A DNA stretch of 64,000 nt from assembly GCA_047495785.1 (NCBI GenBank), contig JBLDXI010000049.1, positions 62,001 through 126,000 of the forward strand. Reading direction: 5' to 3'. Positions within the stretch are counted from its first letter, which is position 1. Each line of letters begins with the position of its first letter. The stretch is from Lepidodermella squamata (taxonomy: Eukaryota > Gastrotricha). Below, in pieces: positions 33,461 through 46,051 of this stretch. Below the pieces are notes generated by a model. That model searched no databases, was not told the origin of the DNA, and was given only the letters and a program-made list of their open reading frames with translations. A program made the translations under genes and the position numbers.

Positions 33461-35114
33461 TAGTGTGCAATTTTTGCTTGAAAGCACGAGTTCCGATGCG
33501 GTTTGTGGCTTCAGTGCAGACTTGAGAGTGGACCGACTGGAAGTCAAGAAGTTTCGTTTTTTACTACTAAGCAATTCAGTACCACGCTAATTCTTATGAA
33601 CGCAACCGCACATAATCGACCGACTATAGACGAATTCAGAATGAATTCATTATATACCGGCATTTAGGCCCGTAAATTGATGGTAAGAATAACTTGAATC
33701 GTCCTCGCATGTCTTTAAAATGTTCTGGGTAGCAATATCATTAGGCATAAACCCAGAACATATTGCAGTCCGTAGCCTTAGAATAGATTAATGTCTACAG
33801 AGTATCGCCCGTTCCCTTCTCCATCGTATTCATGTTTTGCGATTGATATACGTAGGGGATCAAAATGTCTTAATTACCGATATCAATCAGCATTCCTTAA
33901 TAGACACAATGGTATGCCAGGTCGAAACTATGCCGATGACCTCGCATCTCGCATCAGCGAAAAATGTCCATTTCCATTAGGTAATAAGTGTTGTACTAAC
34001 AAGGAAGATAGCTGGCGAAAACTGGATAAAGAGAGAGGTAAGGCCACTGATATAGCTAGACATTATTTATAGGTGATCAGCTGTTCGACCGTGACGAAAC
34101 TGTTTAAATGTAGCAATATACTACTCTGCTCGCGATTCGCTAGAGAATTTGGCTTCCCATCGTCATTCGCAAGCTAACCAACTGATGTTTAAGCGTCATA
34201 CAGTATGGAACATAGATATTGAGCTCAGGGGCCCTCCATGCCATGTTTAGTCCGCCGTGACCCAGGTCAAAATGGATCTTCCAATTGGCATCGAAGACTT
34301 GATCCATGTCCCTTGAACTTCGACGGCCTCTGGCCTTCGCTTTTCATAACTTGGGTCAGTCTTTCAACGCCGCCCGCAACTCTAATTCTATAACGTGCCA
34401 AACGTCAAACGATAAGGTTACCTATGCATTTAGCAAAGGATGAGAATCAGGTTTTTTCAAATTACTCATCTCTTCTGCTCAGGGCTCTCTATCTCATTGC
34501 TTCTGCAGCTTTGCAAACGAAAAGTCAGTTGGTTGATTCGCTGTCATTCGGTGGCAGAAAGTTATAGCAGTTCTTCTCATTCTCCCTTGGACTTTGCAGC
34601 AGCTATCAACGTTTCTGTCGAAGAATAGTTATTACAAATTGCTGATCTCGTATCTCTGAATTAAATATAAATGGGCAATGCAAGTTTGACAGCCCCATCG
34701 AAGTCATGCCAGCTTTTGACAAACCGGGTATATTCAAGAAATGAAGAAACGAAATCGGTTGAACTGATCATGCGGCAGAAACTCCAAATCAGCATGCCCA
34801 GAGCTGTTTCTCCTATTAGGTAACCGCGATCCAAGCATCATGCAGGATTGGGTTCTTTATACCTCGCTTGAGGCTTGAGTTTGACAAGTTAAACAATTAG
34901 AATAAGGAAAATTAGTCAAAAAGCGTTAGTCGAACTATATACGCCTTTTATTAATCACGGGCATGCATTATCTTGTTACATATTCGCGAAAATTTTACAA
35001 GTTGCGGTTTCATTGACAACTGATATGGGCTTATGAGACGATAATTAAGCAAATATAAATTTAAAAGTCACAATCAAGTAAATTAATGGCTTCACGACTA
35101 TCGAATACTCCTCT
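33461..35114. other. Duplicated flank and receptor relic between NR4 and NR5
   Basis: 33461-34030 is the copied 5' flank (see 30104-31909). 34690-34835 resembles exon 4 of NR5 and its surroundings on the minus strand: GGTATATTCAAGAAATGAAG against AGTATATTCCAAAGAAACGG, GGTTGAACTG in both, and CCAAATCAG in both. It is a decayed receptor fragment. I see no intact gene. Confidence 0.5.
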
Positions 35115-36491
35115 TTATCCTTCAAAAACATCAGCATTGTCAACCGCGAGCTCATAGACTTCCTTCAAAGTTTGGCCCGTTTCACTGCCCAATATTGGCA
35201 TGTGGTCGACTGATTTGGCCGCCTTGACAGTCTTAGTATGACAATTCAACAACAAACGCATTGCCTCATCTGGTTCGCGCTGCTTTTCCATGGAACTGAT
35301 CAAGCTGAATGCAGTGGTGTAAAGTTTCCTAATATGAGCCAAACGAGGGAACCGCGAAACGGCATCAGCTTAGCAGGATAAAATTCAATTGTGGATCGAT
35401 ATAAAAATTCAACCTACAATTGAAGAGTAACATGCTGAAAAATATTGATGACTCCAAAAGAGTAGGTCTCCAATTCTCTAGAGCAGCAGCGAGTTCATTG
35501 GCAGAATCTAGGATTGTCTGTAAAGAGGGGTTTTAACTCAATAGGTCTTTTTCTTATGGAACTTGCCCTAAATTCAGGAAGATTTTTCAGAAGCCAACTT
35601 GCAGCGTCTTGGCTAAGATGCAGAGTTGAGCAAGAGTTTCCAGGGAAACAGGAAAAAGCTGTAGAAACTGATTGCCAGCCGGTCAACATCGCAGCTTTAG
35701 CTTCTTGTGGGGTCAGTCTGAACCTTTCTGCAAGGAACCTTTAGCGAATGGGATTTAAAATCGGCAATATGCCACCTTTGAAAAATCGAGTATATTCCAA
35801 AGAAACGGAGCAAAAGTGGTTGAACTGGCCCCAGTGCAAATCGTCCAAATCAGTTTCACTAGTGGCATTCCTCATAGGTAGCTGGTAATTTCAGATTTCA
35901 GGTGAGATCAATACATCAATAATTTTCTCTTACGTAATCCAAGCTTTGAAGTATTGTGAATCCATGAACAGCGAATTTGAGTGCATCTTCCAGGATATCA
36001 CCATCGAGGATTGCAATTTCACTGCTGGGTGACGACGAATCACATTCAGAATAATTCTCCTTCGAGGAGTTTGGTACTTTGGCGGACTTTGACCGAGATC
36101 CACCTGAATAATCGAAAATGTGATGACCAAATGTATCAAATCGGAATATGTAAAATTTCAGTTAGTCAATATACTCACGCTTCATTCCGGCTGCTAAGCA
36201 CTTTGCCAGACGGCATTTCTTGCAAAGGCCCCTGTCTGCGCCAACTATGACGCAGTTATTTGAACCATCCTGGCAAACAAGATCTCCAAGATGATTTCGA
36301 TGCCGCGTGAAGAATTTCATGCAAGCTTGGCAAGTTCTTGGTTGATATTCCTTTCGAGGCGGAACAACTGCTGTGCATATCTTATGAGGGTTTGAAGGGG
36401 GTTAACTCAATAATCGAGTTGAAAAAGTGATGGAGCTTACCTGACATAGAGTGACTTTGTTGTAAGGCTTCGGCTTGATCAGAGACTTCAT
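35115..36491 (-). CDS. Divergent nuclear receptor NR5
   Basis: There are seven exons: 36491-36441, 36380-36179, 36103-35934, 35881-35776, 35727-35567, 35517-35418 and 35368-35115, giving 347 residues. Exons 2, 5 and 6 have exactly the lengths of the NR3 exons (202, 161 and 100). The protein starts MKSLIKPKPYNKVTLC; the DNA-binding domain has VVPPRKEYQPRTC, CQACMKFFTRH and CRLAKCLAAGM. The ligand-binding half shows FTILQSLDY, PGNSCSTLHLSQDAASWLL and WRPTLLESSIFFSMLLF. Intron 5 starts GCAAGT, a GC-AG intron. It is a probable nuclear transcription factor, ligand unknown. It has diverged more from NR3 than NR4 has. Confidence 0.87.
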
Positions 36492-38611
36492 TTAAAGAAT
36501 TAAAATTTCTCTCCAGCTTAAATGTTGGTTAAATTAGGAAAAACGTGATTCTTGTTCGATGAGAAATGTTTACAGATTGCATTCATTGCACAGACTTGGG
36601 CGCAGACAATTTTGGACATTAGGAACATCACAATCGGAACAGTTTTGCAGGAGAGTGGTGACCTAGATATGTGTTCAAGTGCGTGATCGATGATATGTTC
36701 GACTATATCAAGACCGTCGCGCACTAACGCGTCACAGGAAGGGCTTTTAGACACTTACGCATTATGTGCCAATTATTAGCCATATTAGTCTTTGTCCGAA
36801 CTTTCAAGTTCGGACGCAGCTAATAATGGACAATCATCGCTATGCGCGGAATTAGGCCTCTCGTATAAAACAACTGTGAGTCGTTTCGTTCCTCCCTATA
36901 TAAGCCGCGAGATCGGATGCGCGAGTTGAAAAATTCTCATTTCGTCAATTTAAGGACAACTCAGACATCAGACTGTCGAGAGTACTCGACCGTGTTCTAA
37001 GTGCTTGCGGTCTCACGATTGTCTACAATGACGCCAAACGAATGGACATGCGCGACGCAAAGTACTGAAATGATAAATTCTTGCTATGTATTGACGAGCG
37101 ATGTTGAACTACGTGTATCGACGACAGGAATTCTAACTGAAACACATCATTGAAAACTTCAAGTTTGATATTTGTCCCCAGCCTGTTGCTTGCAGTGTGT
37201 CACTCGCCCCGCTTGAACTTCACAGACTCCAAGGGGAGTATGTTTGCACTGGCAAAAGTCCCCAGTATTAGGGACATTATTAAACTATTTACAGCTGTTC
37301 AGCGCAAATTGCCGATAATTTTGAACATATACGCTGCTCAGAGCCACTGCATCGCAGTATGCTCACGGACAAGGCGACAGCAGAGCGCATCGGATTTTTG
37401 CTTGGCAGGCAAGGTGAAAATCGGAAAATTACTAAGTGTTTATTAGATCTTTGCGCGCGTGATAAATGAGGCTTAACTTTCGTACAATAACGGACAAGAA
37501 TGATCCATTTTCCCGGACCCTAAAAAATAGCTCAGATAATAATAGGGTTAGAGTAGTTTTAAGAAAATATGAATCGTTTTTCATTCAGCCTTTTTATCCT
37601 GAAACAAGGACACGCTTTCATCGAAGAGGATAAATTCAGGCGAAAGTGAGGAAAATTTCCAACATCTGTCTTAAACGGTACCTCGATTTGATTGCATTTG
37701 AATCGTGATTAGCAAAGTTATTTTAAAACTATTTATATCCAGCCGACTGTCTGAGTTTTTCTTTCTATTTCCGGCTTTTTTTAGCGCAGCATAGAGCTAA
37801 AAATATGGTTATCAAGCACGTGTTGGATCTATTCGGTTCCAACTTGGCGAATTCTAGTCACCTCCGAGTTTTACTGTCAGCAATGAGTACATCTGATTCG
37901 TGTGAAGCGGTTGGCTTGAAAATGCTGGGTCAACCGCTCTGAGGAAATAGGGTACAAATTCAACTTTTTCAGCCTACGCACTCAGATCGACAAACAATGG
38001 ACGCCAGGCTGACGTAAGATCACGTCTACTAGCGTCTGGTGCGTACTTCATGTGCGATGTGCGCCTGATGACTGGGCTGCAACATCAGGCAAGCGTTTTT
38101 CCGGGCCAGTTGAGAATTGAAAATACATACTATGAATGCCCGAAATCGGTTATTGCAACCGTTGATATCCATGATCTTACATTGGCGCCGAGACCCGTAG
38201 TTCTATTACCTCAGCTAAAGAGTCGACCATGATGCGATGAAGGCATAGTCTATGCATCGGCAAAACTAGACCTGCGATTGCTTGAATAGCACAGTCAACT
38301 CGCCGTTTAGTGGAAATGGTCTCACATCTTCTTCGGCCGCTACGTCAAACCGCGAAGCATCAATCGTGCCAGCCGTCATAAGATATGTGCTTAGAGCAAG
38401 TGCGTGGACAGCCAACTGTTGTTGGATGAAATGAAGCAGAATGCTATAGACTGAAATAACGCTACTTAAACCCTTGAATCTTGGCTTTAAAGCCTTCTCA
38501 ATCCTCTGAATGAATAAATAAATAAACGCTTTGTACGAGGAAGGTTTCACTTTTCAACAAATCAGGGTTTTACTTTTCTTTCAACTAAGGTGAGCTAGAA
38601 GCCGAATGATT
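36492..38611. other. Spacer without a supported gene
   Basis: Several frames are open (for example 37150-37446 and 38050-38232, plus strand), but none starts with ATG in a good context, contains a domain or shows paralogy within the window. TATATAAGC at about 36897 on the plus strand has no gene downstream that I can define. Confidence 0.35.
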
Positions 38612-40640
38612 TTAGAAACCAAACTCAGTTACAGACTCCGAAGGCTTTGCTGAGACATACAACAAAATTGGAGTGAGCAGTGAAGCCAGCGCATAGATCC
38701 ACAAATTGACGCGTTCGATAACTTCGGCAATAAACAGCCATTGCTCTTCGATTGTGGCCGCTTTCTGGTTTTCTTGTCGATTCGGAGGGCTGTTGACTCC
38801 ACATTGCAAATCAGACATTTCCGCAGCATCGCAACTGCTTGCTCCAACTGAAGACGATCGAGTGCCCTTCAGACGCCGTCTTCTTCCTTGAACTTTAAAC
38901 TTGATGAATTGACATTTGCCGAAAATCTTCGCTGCTCCGAGGAGCCAAGCATGCGGTCGAGTCTGGAATCAACTTTTTTACCGAACTTGGTTGATAAGTC
39001 AGCTCATACTCACCTTGTTTGCCTTGGACTTTTTCAAGGCCCAGAGAACAATGCCGTGACCTAGAATTGCGATTATTGCGATGTAAATCATTTGAAGGTG
39101 GATGTATAGGGAAAGCATTGGCACTTCTCGAGACGATTTTGGGACCTCGCTCAAAATCATGTTCTGAAACAAAAATCAAAAACATTTATCCAGAAGCATC
39201 AAACTTGTGAGGTTCACCTGGAAAAACAGATAGGCCAGAAAACACGAAACCGAAATGCCCACTTTCCCTGTCTGTTCCACCTAGAAAAACGAGAATGATT
39301 CTCACAATCAAAGTTTTGCCAATGTCATCGCTTACCGGGATTAGGAAAACAACCAGTTGAACTGCAGCGATTGTAACACTAGGGATGATTATGTTGACCT
39401 TGTAGAACAGAGTTTTGCGGCAGAGCAGCAGGGAGAAGATGACCTTTTCATAGGTTATGCCGCTAGCTGCCGAATACTTTTCGGCAACAACTTCCGTACG
39501 GTTTGCTGCAACGTGCCACAGGTCGTTTTCAGTCCATAGATTGTCAACCCTTGCGAACGGATTATTCAGTAAGATGAGCTCCTGCATTGTGGCCGGATAG
39601 TTCCAACTTTCAAGAACGAATTGGCAAATCTGTGACATTATAAGGGAAAAATCGAGGGTGGCCAAATGTTAGATTGATTCTCTCACCTGGTAATCGAAAG
39701 GGAAAGTTGCCAACTTGATGTTGCATTGGTCTTGGATGATTCCTTTTGGATACAGTTCGATTTGGCCGCTACTTTTAAGAAGGGCTTTCGATTTTTCACC
39801 CAAGATGCCACCGCCACTAAAGCCACGTTGTAATTTATAACTATCCAAGTTTGAAAATTAAGCAATAATTTTACTTTTCGCCGGATGCGCCGGTTGTCCA
39901 AGCCAAGTCGGGTAGCCAAAGCTTGTCCGTAGCAACCAGCAGCCGGTGGGCACATTTAAAAGGAAAAGTGTTGTCCCACTGCAGATAATCGTTAGTCCAA
40001 ACCTTGACACGTATGAATATGAATTTCCAGGTAAAACTTGTGAGAAAAATTCTAAATTGCCCCAATTTCATTTCGATTTTTTTCAATTTTAATCTCGTAA
40101 AAATTCGATGAAAATGGGACAATTTGAGAAATTGTATAAAAATCTCTAGAATGATATAAACTTGCAAACTTACTATTGATAAGTATCCATCGATTTGAAC
40201 AGAACCTTGTCTTTCATCCTGAACCAAAAGACTCATGAATTAACGTGACGGTTAGGAACGTTTCTCGAACCAATTTTCGTAGGCTGAGCATTTTAAGCCG
40301 AACTCCGACGACAACCGGCTCTGTCAAATTTTTTCTTGGCCGCATTTTCGAATTCGGATAGTTGTTGAAAACATGCGCGTAGACTTCGTCTTCGGATATC
40401 ACTGTGGATCAGGTGAATTCGTGAATTAGGAAAATTATCGTAATATCCGAGTCTTACTCGTTGATAAGCACGTTTGGTTCATGCTTTCGGTGCGGTTGTT
40501 AGCCATAAACTCAGCGGCTCCACCTGTTTGAGAGGAAAATAGTTCGTGTAAAAACGTTGACCCATTCAATCCAAGTAGTATCACCGCTCACCGCTTAAAA
40601 GCATGGAAAGAAAACAGTGCAAGAGAGAACTGATTAACAT
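38612..40640 (-). CDS. Nicotinic-type Cys-loop channel subunit (LGIC-A)
   Basis: There are ten exons: 40640-40592, 40523-40458, 40401-40271, 40218-40174, 40002-39875, 39840-39687, 39629-39336, 39280-39218, 39163-39014 and 38962-38612, giving 476 residues. A signal peptide (MLISSLLHCFLSMLLS) is followed by the extracellular domain: VVVGVRLKMLSLRKL, VWTNDYLQWD, LWLPDLAW and a complete Cys loop, C-x13-C (CNIKLATFPFDYQIC). M1 includes VTIAAVQLVVFLIP, M2 is VEQTGKVGISVSCFLAYLFF, M3 follows SSREVPML, and M4 is LWIYALASLLTPILLYV near the C-terminus. The M1-M2 linker lacks the PAR motif of anion channels, so cation selectivity is likely. The vicinal Cys pair of alpha subunits is absent, so this is a non-alpha type. 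It acts in the plasma membrane as part of a pentamer. Confidence 0.9.
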
Positions 40641-40995
40641 TGAACCCGAACAATTCTTTGTATAACAGTGATTTGTTTAGGTTAAAATTGAAAATTCTAT
40701 CGATGAAAATGGCAGTATTAATTCGAAAATAATGAGTGATGGTGCTAAACGTGTAATAGCAGCACGTAACAATGACTTTGAAACTGTTAGCTTGAGAATT
40801 CACTAAGGGCTAGGAGTCCATTATTTGATCCGAGACCACCCCTTGATGACCCATGGTAATTCCATCGTAGAGTTTGACACCCAAATTGAGGCGTTATATC
40901 CGACTTATCAAAAAAGTCGGCGCTCGTGATGAGGAAAAACAAACGACTCTCAATCTCAAAGTAACCTAGCAGGCAGGTAAAAATGACCTGCCACC

Positions 40996-41740
40996 TTGAT
41001 CTGAGAGCAGGAATCCCTAATTTCGGCCACCGCTAAATTCGGTCGCTGCGACCTAACTTCGGCCACCGGCCGAAATTAGGACACTGAGTGCTGTGCAGCG
41101 GGCTTTTTCCCCGCAAATCAAGAAATTTTCATTGTTAAGGAAATCTTCTGTTTCATGATTTTTCAAGCACGTGATCGCAAAAAACAGTCATAAATCACTC
41201 TAGAAAAGTCCCGTAATAGGCCTAAAAAGAATGGGGACGCGGGAAGAACTTTGTCACGTTGTTTCTAAGGGACAAATAGAGTCCCTTTCTTTTTTGAATT
41301 GTCCCTTAAAAAAGTGACAAAGTTCTTCCCGCTCTTTTTAGGCCTATTACGGGACTTTTCTAGAGTGATGCGGGCGAGGGGGGTCATGTCGCTACTCGAC
41401 TGCTTTTTTTACCATAAACACCAGAGTTTCAGGCATCACATCTTCAAGGAAAAGCTCCCAGGTAAAGATACAAAGGCGATTTCCCCACTCAGCTTGTCGA
41501 GACGACTTTAACGGTATCAAACTTGAGGTATTAGCCTAACTGGATGAGGTGGCCGAAATTAGGGCACTGGGTTCCCTATTTACAGCATAAATCAAGGTGA
41601 AATCGTCCAGAATTGCGGAAACTGGCATTCGATAGCCCAAGAACTCCTCTACAATTCATATTCGTCAAATATTTTCTAAAAACTCATCTGGCTGGCAAAG
41701 TAGGAGAAACCCGGAAAGTGGCCGAATTTAGGGCGGCTTG
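40996..41740. repeat. Dispersed repeat, copy B
   Basis: Outer parts match copy A at 10318-10756 in order and orientation: CAGGAATCCCTAATTTCGGC, GTCGCTGCGACCTAACTTC, CACCAGAGTTTCAGG and AAAGCTCCCAGGTAAAG, ending GTGGCCGAATTTAGGGCGG. Copy B is about 300 bases longer because a segment including a palindrome lies between the first and second matching blocks. Confidence 0.75.
41194..41369. mobile_element. Near-perfect palindrome nested in repeat copy B
   Basis: The left arm starts ATCACTCTAGAAAAGTCCCG and continues AATAGGCCTAAAAAGA; the right arm is its reverse complement, ending CGGGACTTTTCTAGAGTGAT. The arms are about 75 bases with few mismatches around a short loop with further T/A-rich pairing. 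Copy A lacks it, so it inserted after the two copies separated. It is a MITE-like fold-back element. Confidence 0.75.
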
Positions 41741-42367
41741 CTCGCACTCAAATTTGGAAAATTTATATACAATATGGCACGGTCTACGAGATAAATATCG
41801 AATTTTTAAATGCTGATAGTTCGTATTGCTTATTTTACGATAACGCAATCGCCCATTGGGATGAATTTCCTAATACGATATGACCTATACTATATTTCTG
41901 AGCTTTATTTATACCCGATTATCAGTTCAATTTAGTCCAATTTTCTAGGCTTTTTCAGCCTATGACACGAATCTGTCTCATTTATTTGGGCTGGCTGACG
42001 AAAATGTTAGTCCGAAATCGACCTGGTATTTAAACCTGGATTTCCCGATGTTACACTGATATGTTTTCAATATGAATATTGGCGACATTTTGTGGTAAAA
42101 TTTTGCCCAGTTCAAGTTTTTAAGCTTTTTCGTTGAATTTATTTAGAGATCGACCATAGCATTATATTGAATTTTGAATTTTTCCCTCATATTTTCTTGC
42201 CTTTTATATAAGCTCAATTTAAATCTCACTCTCATTGGTCATCAAGCTGACAATTTTTGAAGAAATATCGCGTGCCAGAATGGTGCAGTCTAACAAGAGC
42301 TTTTCACGATTTCATGTTACTGAATTTTTCATTTCTTCATCTTACAACTTACTAACAACACTTAGTA

Positions 42368-45300
42368 ATGGCGAAAATTCAACTCGCCCTCTTGTTTTTT
42401 ATTCTCAGCTTTCACTTCGCAGCAGGTAAATTTACCAATAAATTATACGCGTATTCATTACTTTTTTAATTTTTTAGGCGAGGAGTTCTCGAGTTACTGC
42501 ACCGATCATGGCCACGGTCAAAAGTTGATGACATCTTTATCCCTAAAAACAACCAACCACGGCCAGCTATTCAGCCACGATCCTCGCAATTTCACCGATT
42601 CGAAGCCATTCAAGCGTATCAAATGTGCATGGCGGCTGCTTTTCGACGATTTCATCAGCGAACTCGATGATCTTATCGCAGCTCCGAGGTCGAACGACTT
42701 ACTCGCCGAGCAGGACGCGATACAACGGTCTCAAAGGCCTAAACCCCGTTTCCGAATGGGAACCGATGGCGACGATAGCCAATCGCTGCGGCTTGAATTT
42801 CACGATTTCGACATTGCCGAGACGAAATTCGATCAAAACGACCTGGACGAGCGGAAAGTTGTTGATGATTCAGGGCGGCGATGTGAGCGTAACTGGGTCA
42901 AAATTTCCTACATTGACGGTCACGCGAATAAGCAAGAATTAGGCCAATTTTGCGGTAAGGTTTCAATACCGAATTTCTACGGCGAACCTGGCCGATCGGT
43001 TATTATCGAAGTTGAAATAAATGACGCGCCGGCTAAGCCGTTTCGCATCGATTTTCACACCGGCCGGGCGTTGGAATCGCATAACAAGCAGTGTTCCATG
43101 TCGTATTTCGCGTGTGAGAATTTTCATGACCTACTTCAACCAGGCGGGTCAAGGTGCATTCCCGACTCGTACAAATGCGACACGTTCGGCGACTGTCCGA
43201 CGCGAGATGACGAGCGCGGCTGTGTTAAAGACAAGCCAAAGCCGGAGGAAATGCCGCTGGAGGCTGGTGATATGGCTCCGATTGAGCGCGAAATTATCGA
43301 TTCTGGTTGTGGCTCGCCGCGCTATCAAACTGGGTCAAGTGGTGCGTTCGGGTCGAAAAATTACCCGAAAAAATACGACAATAATGTGCGATGTGTCTGG
43401 TACATTATGTCACCTCCTGATACGGTAATTAACTGTCTACTCGTGAATCAAATTTTATTCGGGTCTTAATTTTAGCGGAACCAAATTTGAATGTAGCGGA
43501 ACCAAATTTGCCTGTTAGCGGAACCAAATTTAGGAATTTTCGAAGAGCCTAAAGCCACTTTTTGAAGCTTTCAAGCTTGTCATGATCTATCAGCATAATT
43601 TGAAATAAATCATCATTAAATTCAGCGTAAAATTCTGTAAAAGACGCATTCTTCACTATACGATTCATGCATTGCCTCAATTTCGTAGAAAAATTCAAAA
43701 AGTCACCTTTCGCTTACCTAAAATTTGGTTCCGAAAAATGCCGATTTGGTTCCGCTTTTTGTTTATTAAAAATGTCATTTTCAAAATTATCAATTAATGG
43801 ATTTATGAAAATTTAATGAATTTGGATTTTTTTTTAATTTTTTAAAATTTAAAATAAAAAAACTCTAGAATTAGAATTCAAATTTAAATTTGGGTCCCCT
43901 ACAAAGTAGGGAAAATTTAGTAAAAGGCTTCAAAACAAAAGCTTCAAAGCACCATGACCTCAAAGCAAAATAAAAAAATTGCTTCAGAGTAAAATAATAA
44001 CATTAATTCCAAAACATGCTGATCATTGCGAAATACTTTATTTTACTTTTTTAATGGGAGTGCTTTGAAGCCATTTGGTCTGGAGAGCGCACCATTTGTT
44101 GCGTCATAATTTCTTTGAAGCCTTTTACTTCGTAGGGGACCCTTAAATTTAATTGAAAAATAATCAAATTTTTCACGATGAATTTTGATAATTTTTAGAA
44201 AATCTTGATCACCTTCAATCAAACTTTCGGCATCGAGCCATCTGAAACGCAGGGTGACTGTTCATTTGATGCGCTCAATTTCTACCCTCGCGGGGTCGAC
44301 TCAATGAAATTCGGCCAACGAGTGTGCGGAAAATCGACGCCGAAATCACTGATAATCGGCTCGTCATGGGTTATGGTTGTCTTCGAAACCGACTCATCAA
44401 CAACTATGGACGGCTTCTTCCTAAAATGGAAGTCAATAACGGCGCTTGAGGAATCTACCTTAACCGGGTCAACGAATTTGAAACCACCCGTTCCAACCCC
44501 GCCGGCTAATAGCGAAGATTCCTGCACAACTTCCACCGGAATTTCACTGAAAGACCACTCTGGCTTCATCCAATCACCAGCCTATACCATGTCCCCAACC
44601 TACCCGTCCACCTTAATGTGCCGTTGGCAGCTGTTGCCAGCTCCAAAGGCGAAGGATGATAGTTACAATTTGACGCGAATCGAATTTCGATTTCTCGATT
44701 TTTCGGTCCAAGCTTCGAAAGAATGCGCCGCTGATTTTCTGATGATTAAATACCAAGATTTGGACAACAAGCCGCAATGGGTCAGGTTTTGCAACGGCGC
44801 CAATGAACCGCCGTTCGAAGAGGCCTTCGTCATTAACACGCGAAATGGCGCCGAAATCATTTTTCGCGCCGATTCTTGGATTGAAGATCGCGGTTTTGAA
44901 TTTTCGTACAAAGCCGTATTTGCGGAGGATGAAAAATTGCCGGCACTAATTATTGGCCACGATGATGAGGTGCTTTCGCCCACGTGCGGTTTGGCGCCTA
45001 ACGCCCTGGCGCCGGCTTCTCCCGTGTTTTCTGGGTCATCGCCTTTCCTAATTGGAGGGTCCACTATTGTTGAGGTAGGTACATTTTTATTATAAATTTT
45101 AGAAATTTTTTGAAGTCCGCCTGATTTTTAGAACGGCGTTTTCCCTTGGATGGTTCACTTGATGTTTCAAAAGCAACACCGATGTGCCGGAACAATTATC
45201 AGCGACAGTGAGTTTTTGAAGTCCCATTTCGATTTTCCTTAATAGTTTGGATTATTTTAGAATGGATCCTGGCTTCGGCTCATTGTTTTCAAAATGAGTA

Positions 45301-46051
45301 CCGTAATGTTAAGCTATGGGAAGTTTCGATCCCAAGCGGCTCTGCTGCGGTCGCTGGCCCTCCAATCTCCAACATTTACGCTCACGTTGAGTTTGGGAAA
45401 GTGCCCGGAAATTCGAAAGAATTCGACATTGCTCTGATCAAGCTTGCAACTCCGGTAAAACTTGATTATTTTCCGTATTAAATTTGTAGGATTTTAAGAA
45501 CAATGTTAAAAGGTCAAAAATAATTCGAAAATAATTATTGATAATTTTAAGCTGGATTTTTTAACAAATTAACAATTAATAAGATCAATTTTGATGGGCA
45601 AACTGGAGCTATTTGTTTGCCATCTCGCGACGTTCGCCGCTATGATCGATGCTACACAATCGGCTGGCACGAATCGAAATCAGGCCGGAAGGACAAACTG
45701 CGCCAAATTCACGTGCCAATCGTGTCCCAAGAAAAGTGCCGCAATCGCCATGTCATGTATGAAGCCCTTGTGACAAAAAACATGTTCTGCGCTGGCTATG
45801 AAATTGGATCTAACCAATTGTGCCACGGTACTAGAGAAAATCATATATCAAATTATTTAATTTTCAATTATTTTTCCGCAGCAATGCTCGACTCTGGAAG
45901 CCCGCTCGCTTGCCAAGTCGGAGCTAAATGGGAACTACATGGACTGTTATCATTCGGTAAAGGATGTGCAGGATCCCGGGCCCCTGATGTCTACACCCGA
46001 ATCTGGGCTCTCTCGGAATGGATTCAAAAAGTCATCGCAAAATTTGCCTGA
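42368..46051 (+). CDS. Secreted CUB-LDLa-CUB-trypsin protease
   Basis: There are seven exons: 42368-42425, 42478-43424, 44199-45074, 45132-45207, 45261-45454, 45584-45827 and 45882-46051, giving 854 residues. A signal peptide (MAKIQLALLFFILSFHFAA) is followed by a CUB-like domain, an LDL-receptor class A repeat (CIPDSYKCDTFGDCPTRDDE), a second CUB domain split by intron 2, a third CUB-like domain (CRWQLLPAP ... GFEFSYKAVF) and a C-terminal S1 protease domain from about residue 620. His is in LASAHCF, Asp in FDIALIKL and Ser in LDSGSPLAC. The usual GDSGGP is altered, two residues are added after the pocket cysteine, and the IVGG-like start (LIGGSTIVENGVFPW) is not preceded by Arg or Lys. It may be weakly active or inactive, in a role like complement or developmental CUB proteases. 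Confidence 0.88.
43468..43761. repeat. Inverted/tandem repeat in protease intron 2
   Basis: The motif AGCGGAACCAAATTT occurs three times in tandem at 43473-43530 and in inverted form (AAATTTGGTTCCG, ATTTGGTTCCGCTTTTT) near 43728-43760. The outer copies could be the terminal repeats of a small element. Confidence 0.6.
43881..44152. mobile_element. Second fold-back element in protease intron 2
   Basis: The left end AATTTAAATTTGGGTCCCCT with CAAAGTAGGG ... AAAAGGCTTC is mirrored by the right end GAAGCCTTTTACTTCG and TAGGGGACCCTTAAATTT. The inner parts pair as well (GCTTCAAAGCAC with GTGCTTTGAAGC). It is a MITE-like element without coding capacity. Confidence 0.65.

Larger units (their letters stand above)
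40641..42367. other. Spacer with repeat copy B between divergent genes
   Basis: This lies between the LGIC-A start and the protease start on opposite strands. It contains the dispersed repeat copy B and its nested palindrome, listed separately. TATATAAG at 42205-42212, about 155 bases before the protease ATG, is a possible TATA box. I see no other gene. Confidence 0.4.

Noticed and set aside
37150-37446. Plus-strand frame with a secretory-looking start
   Set aside because: The frame begins with TTG rather than ATG, has no downstream exon and no family resemblance.
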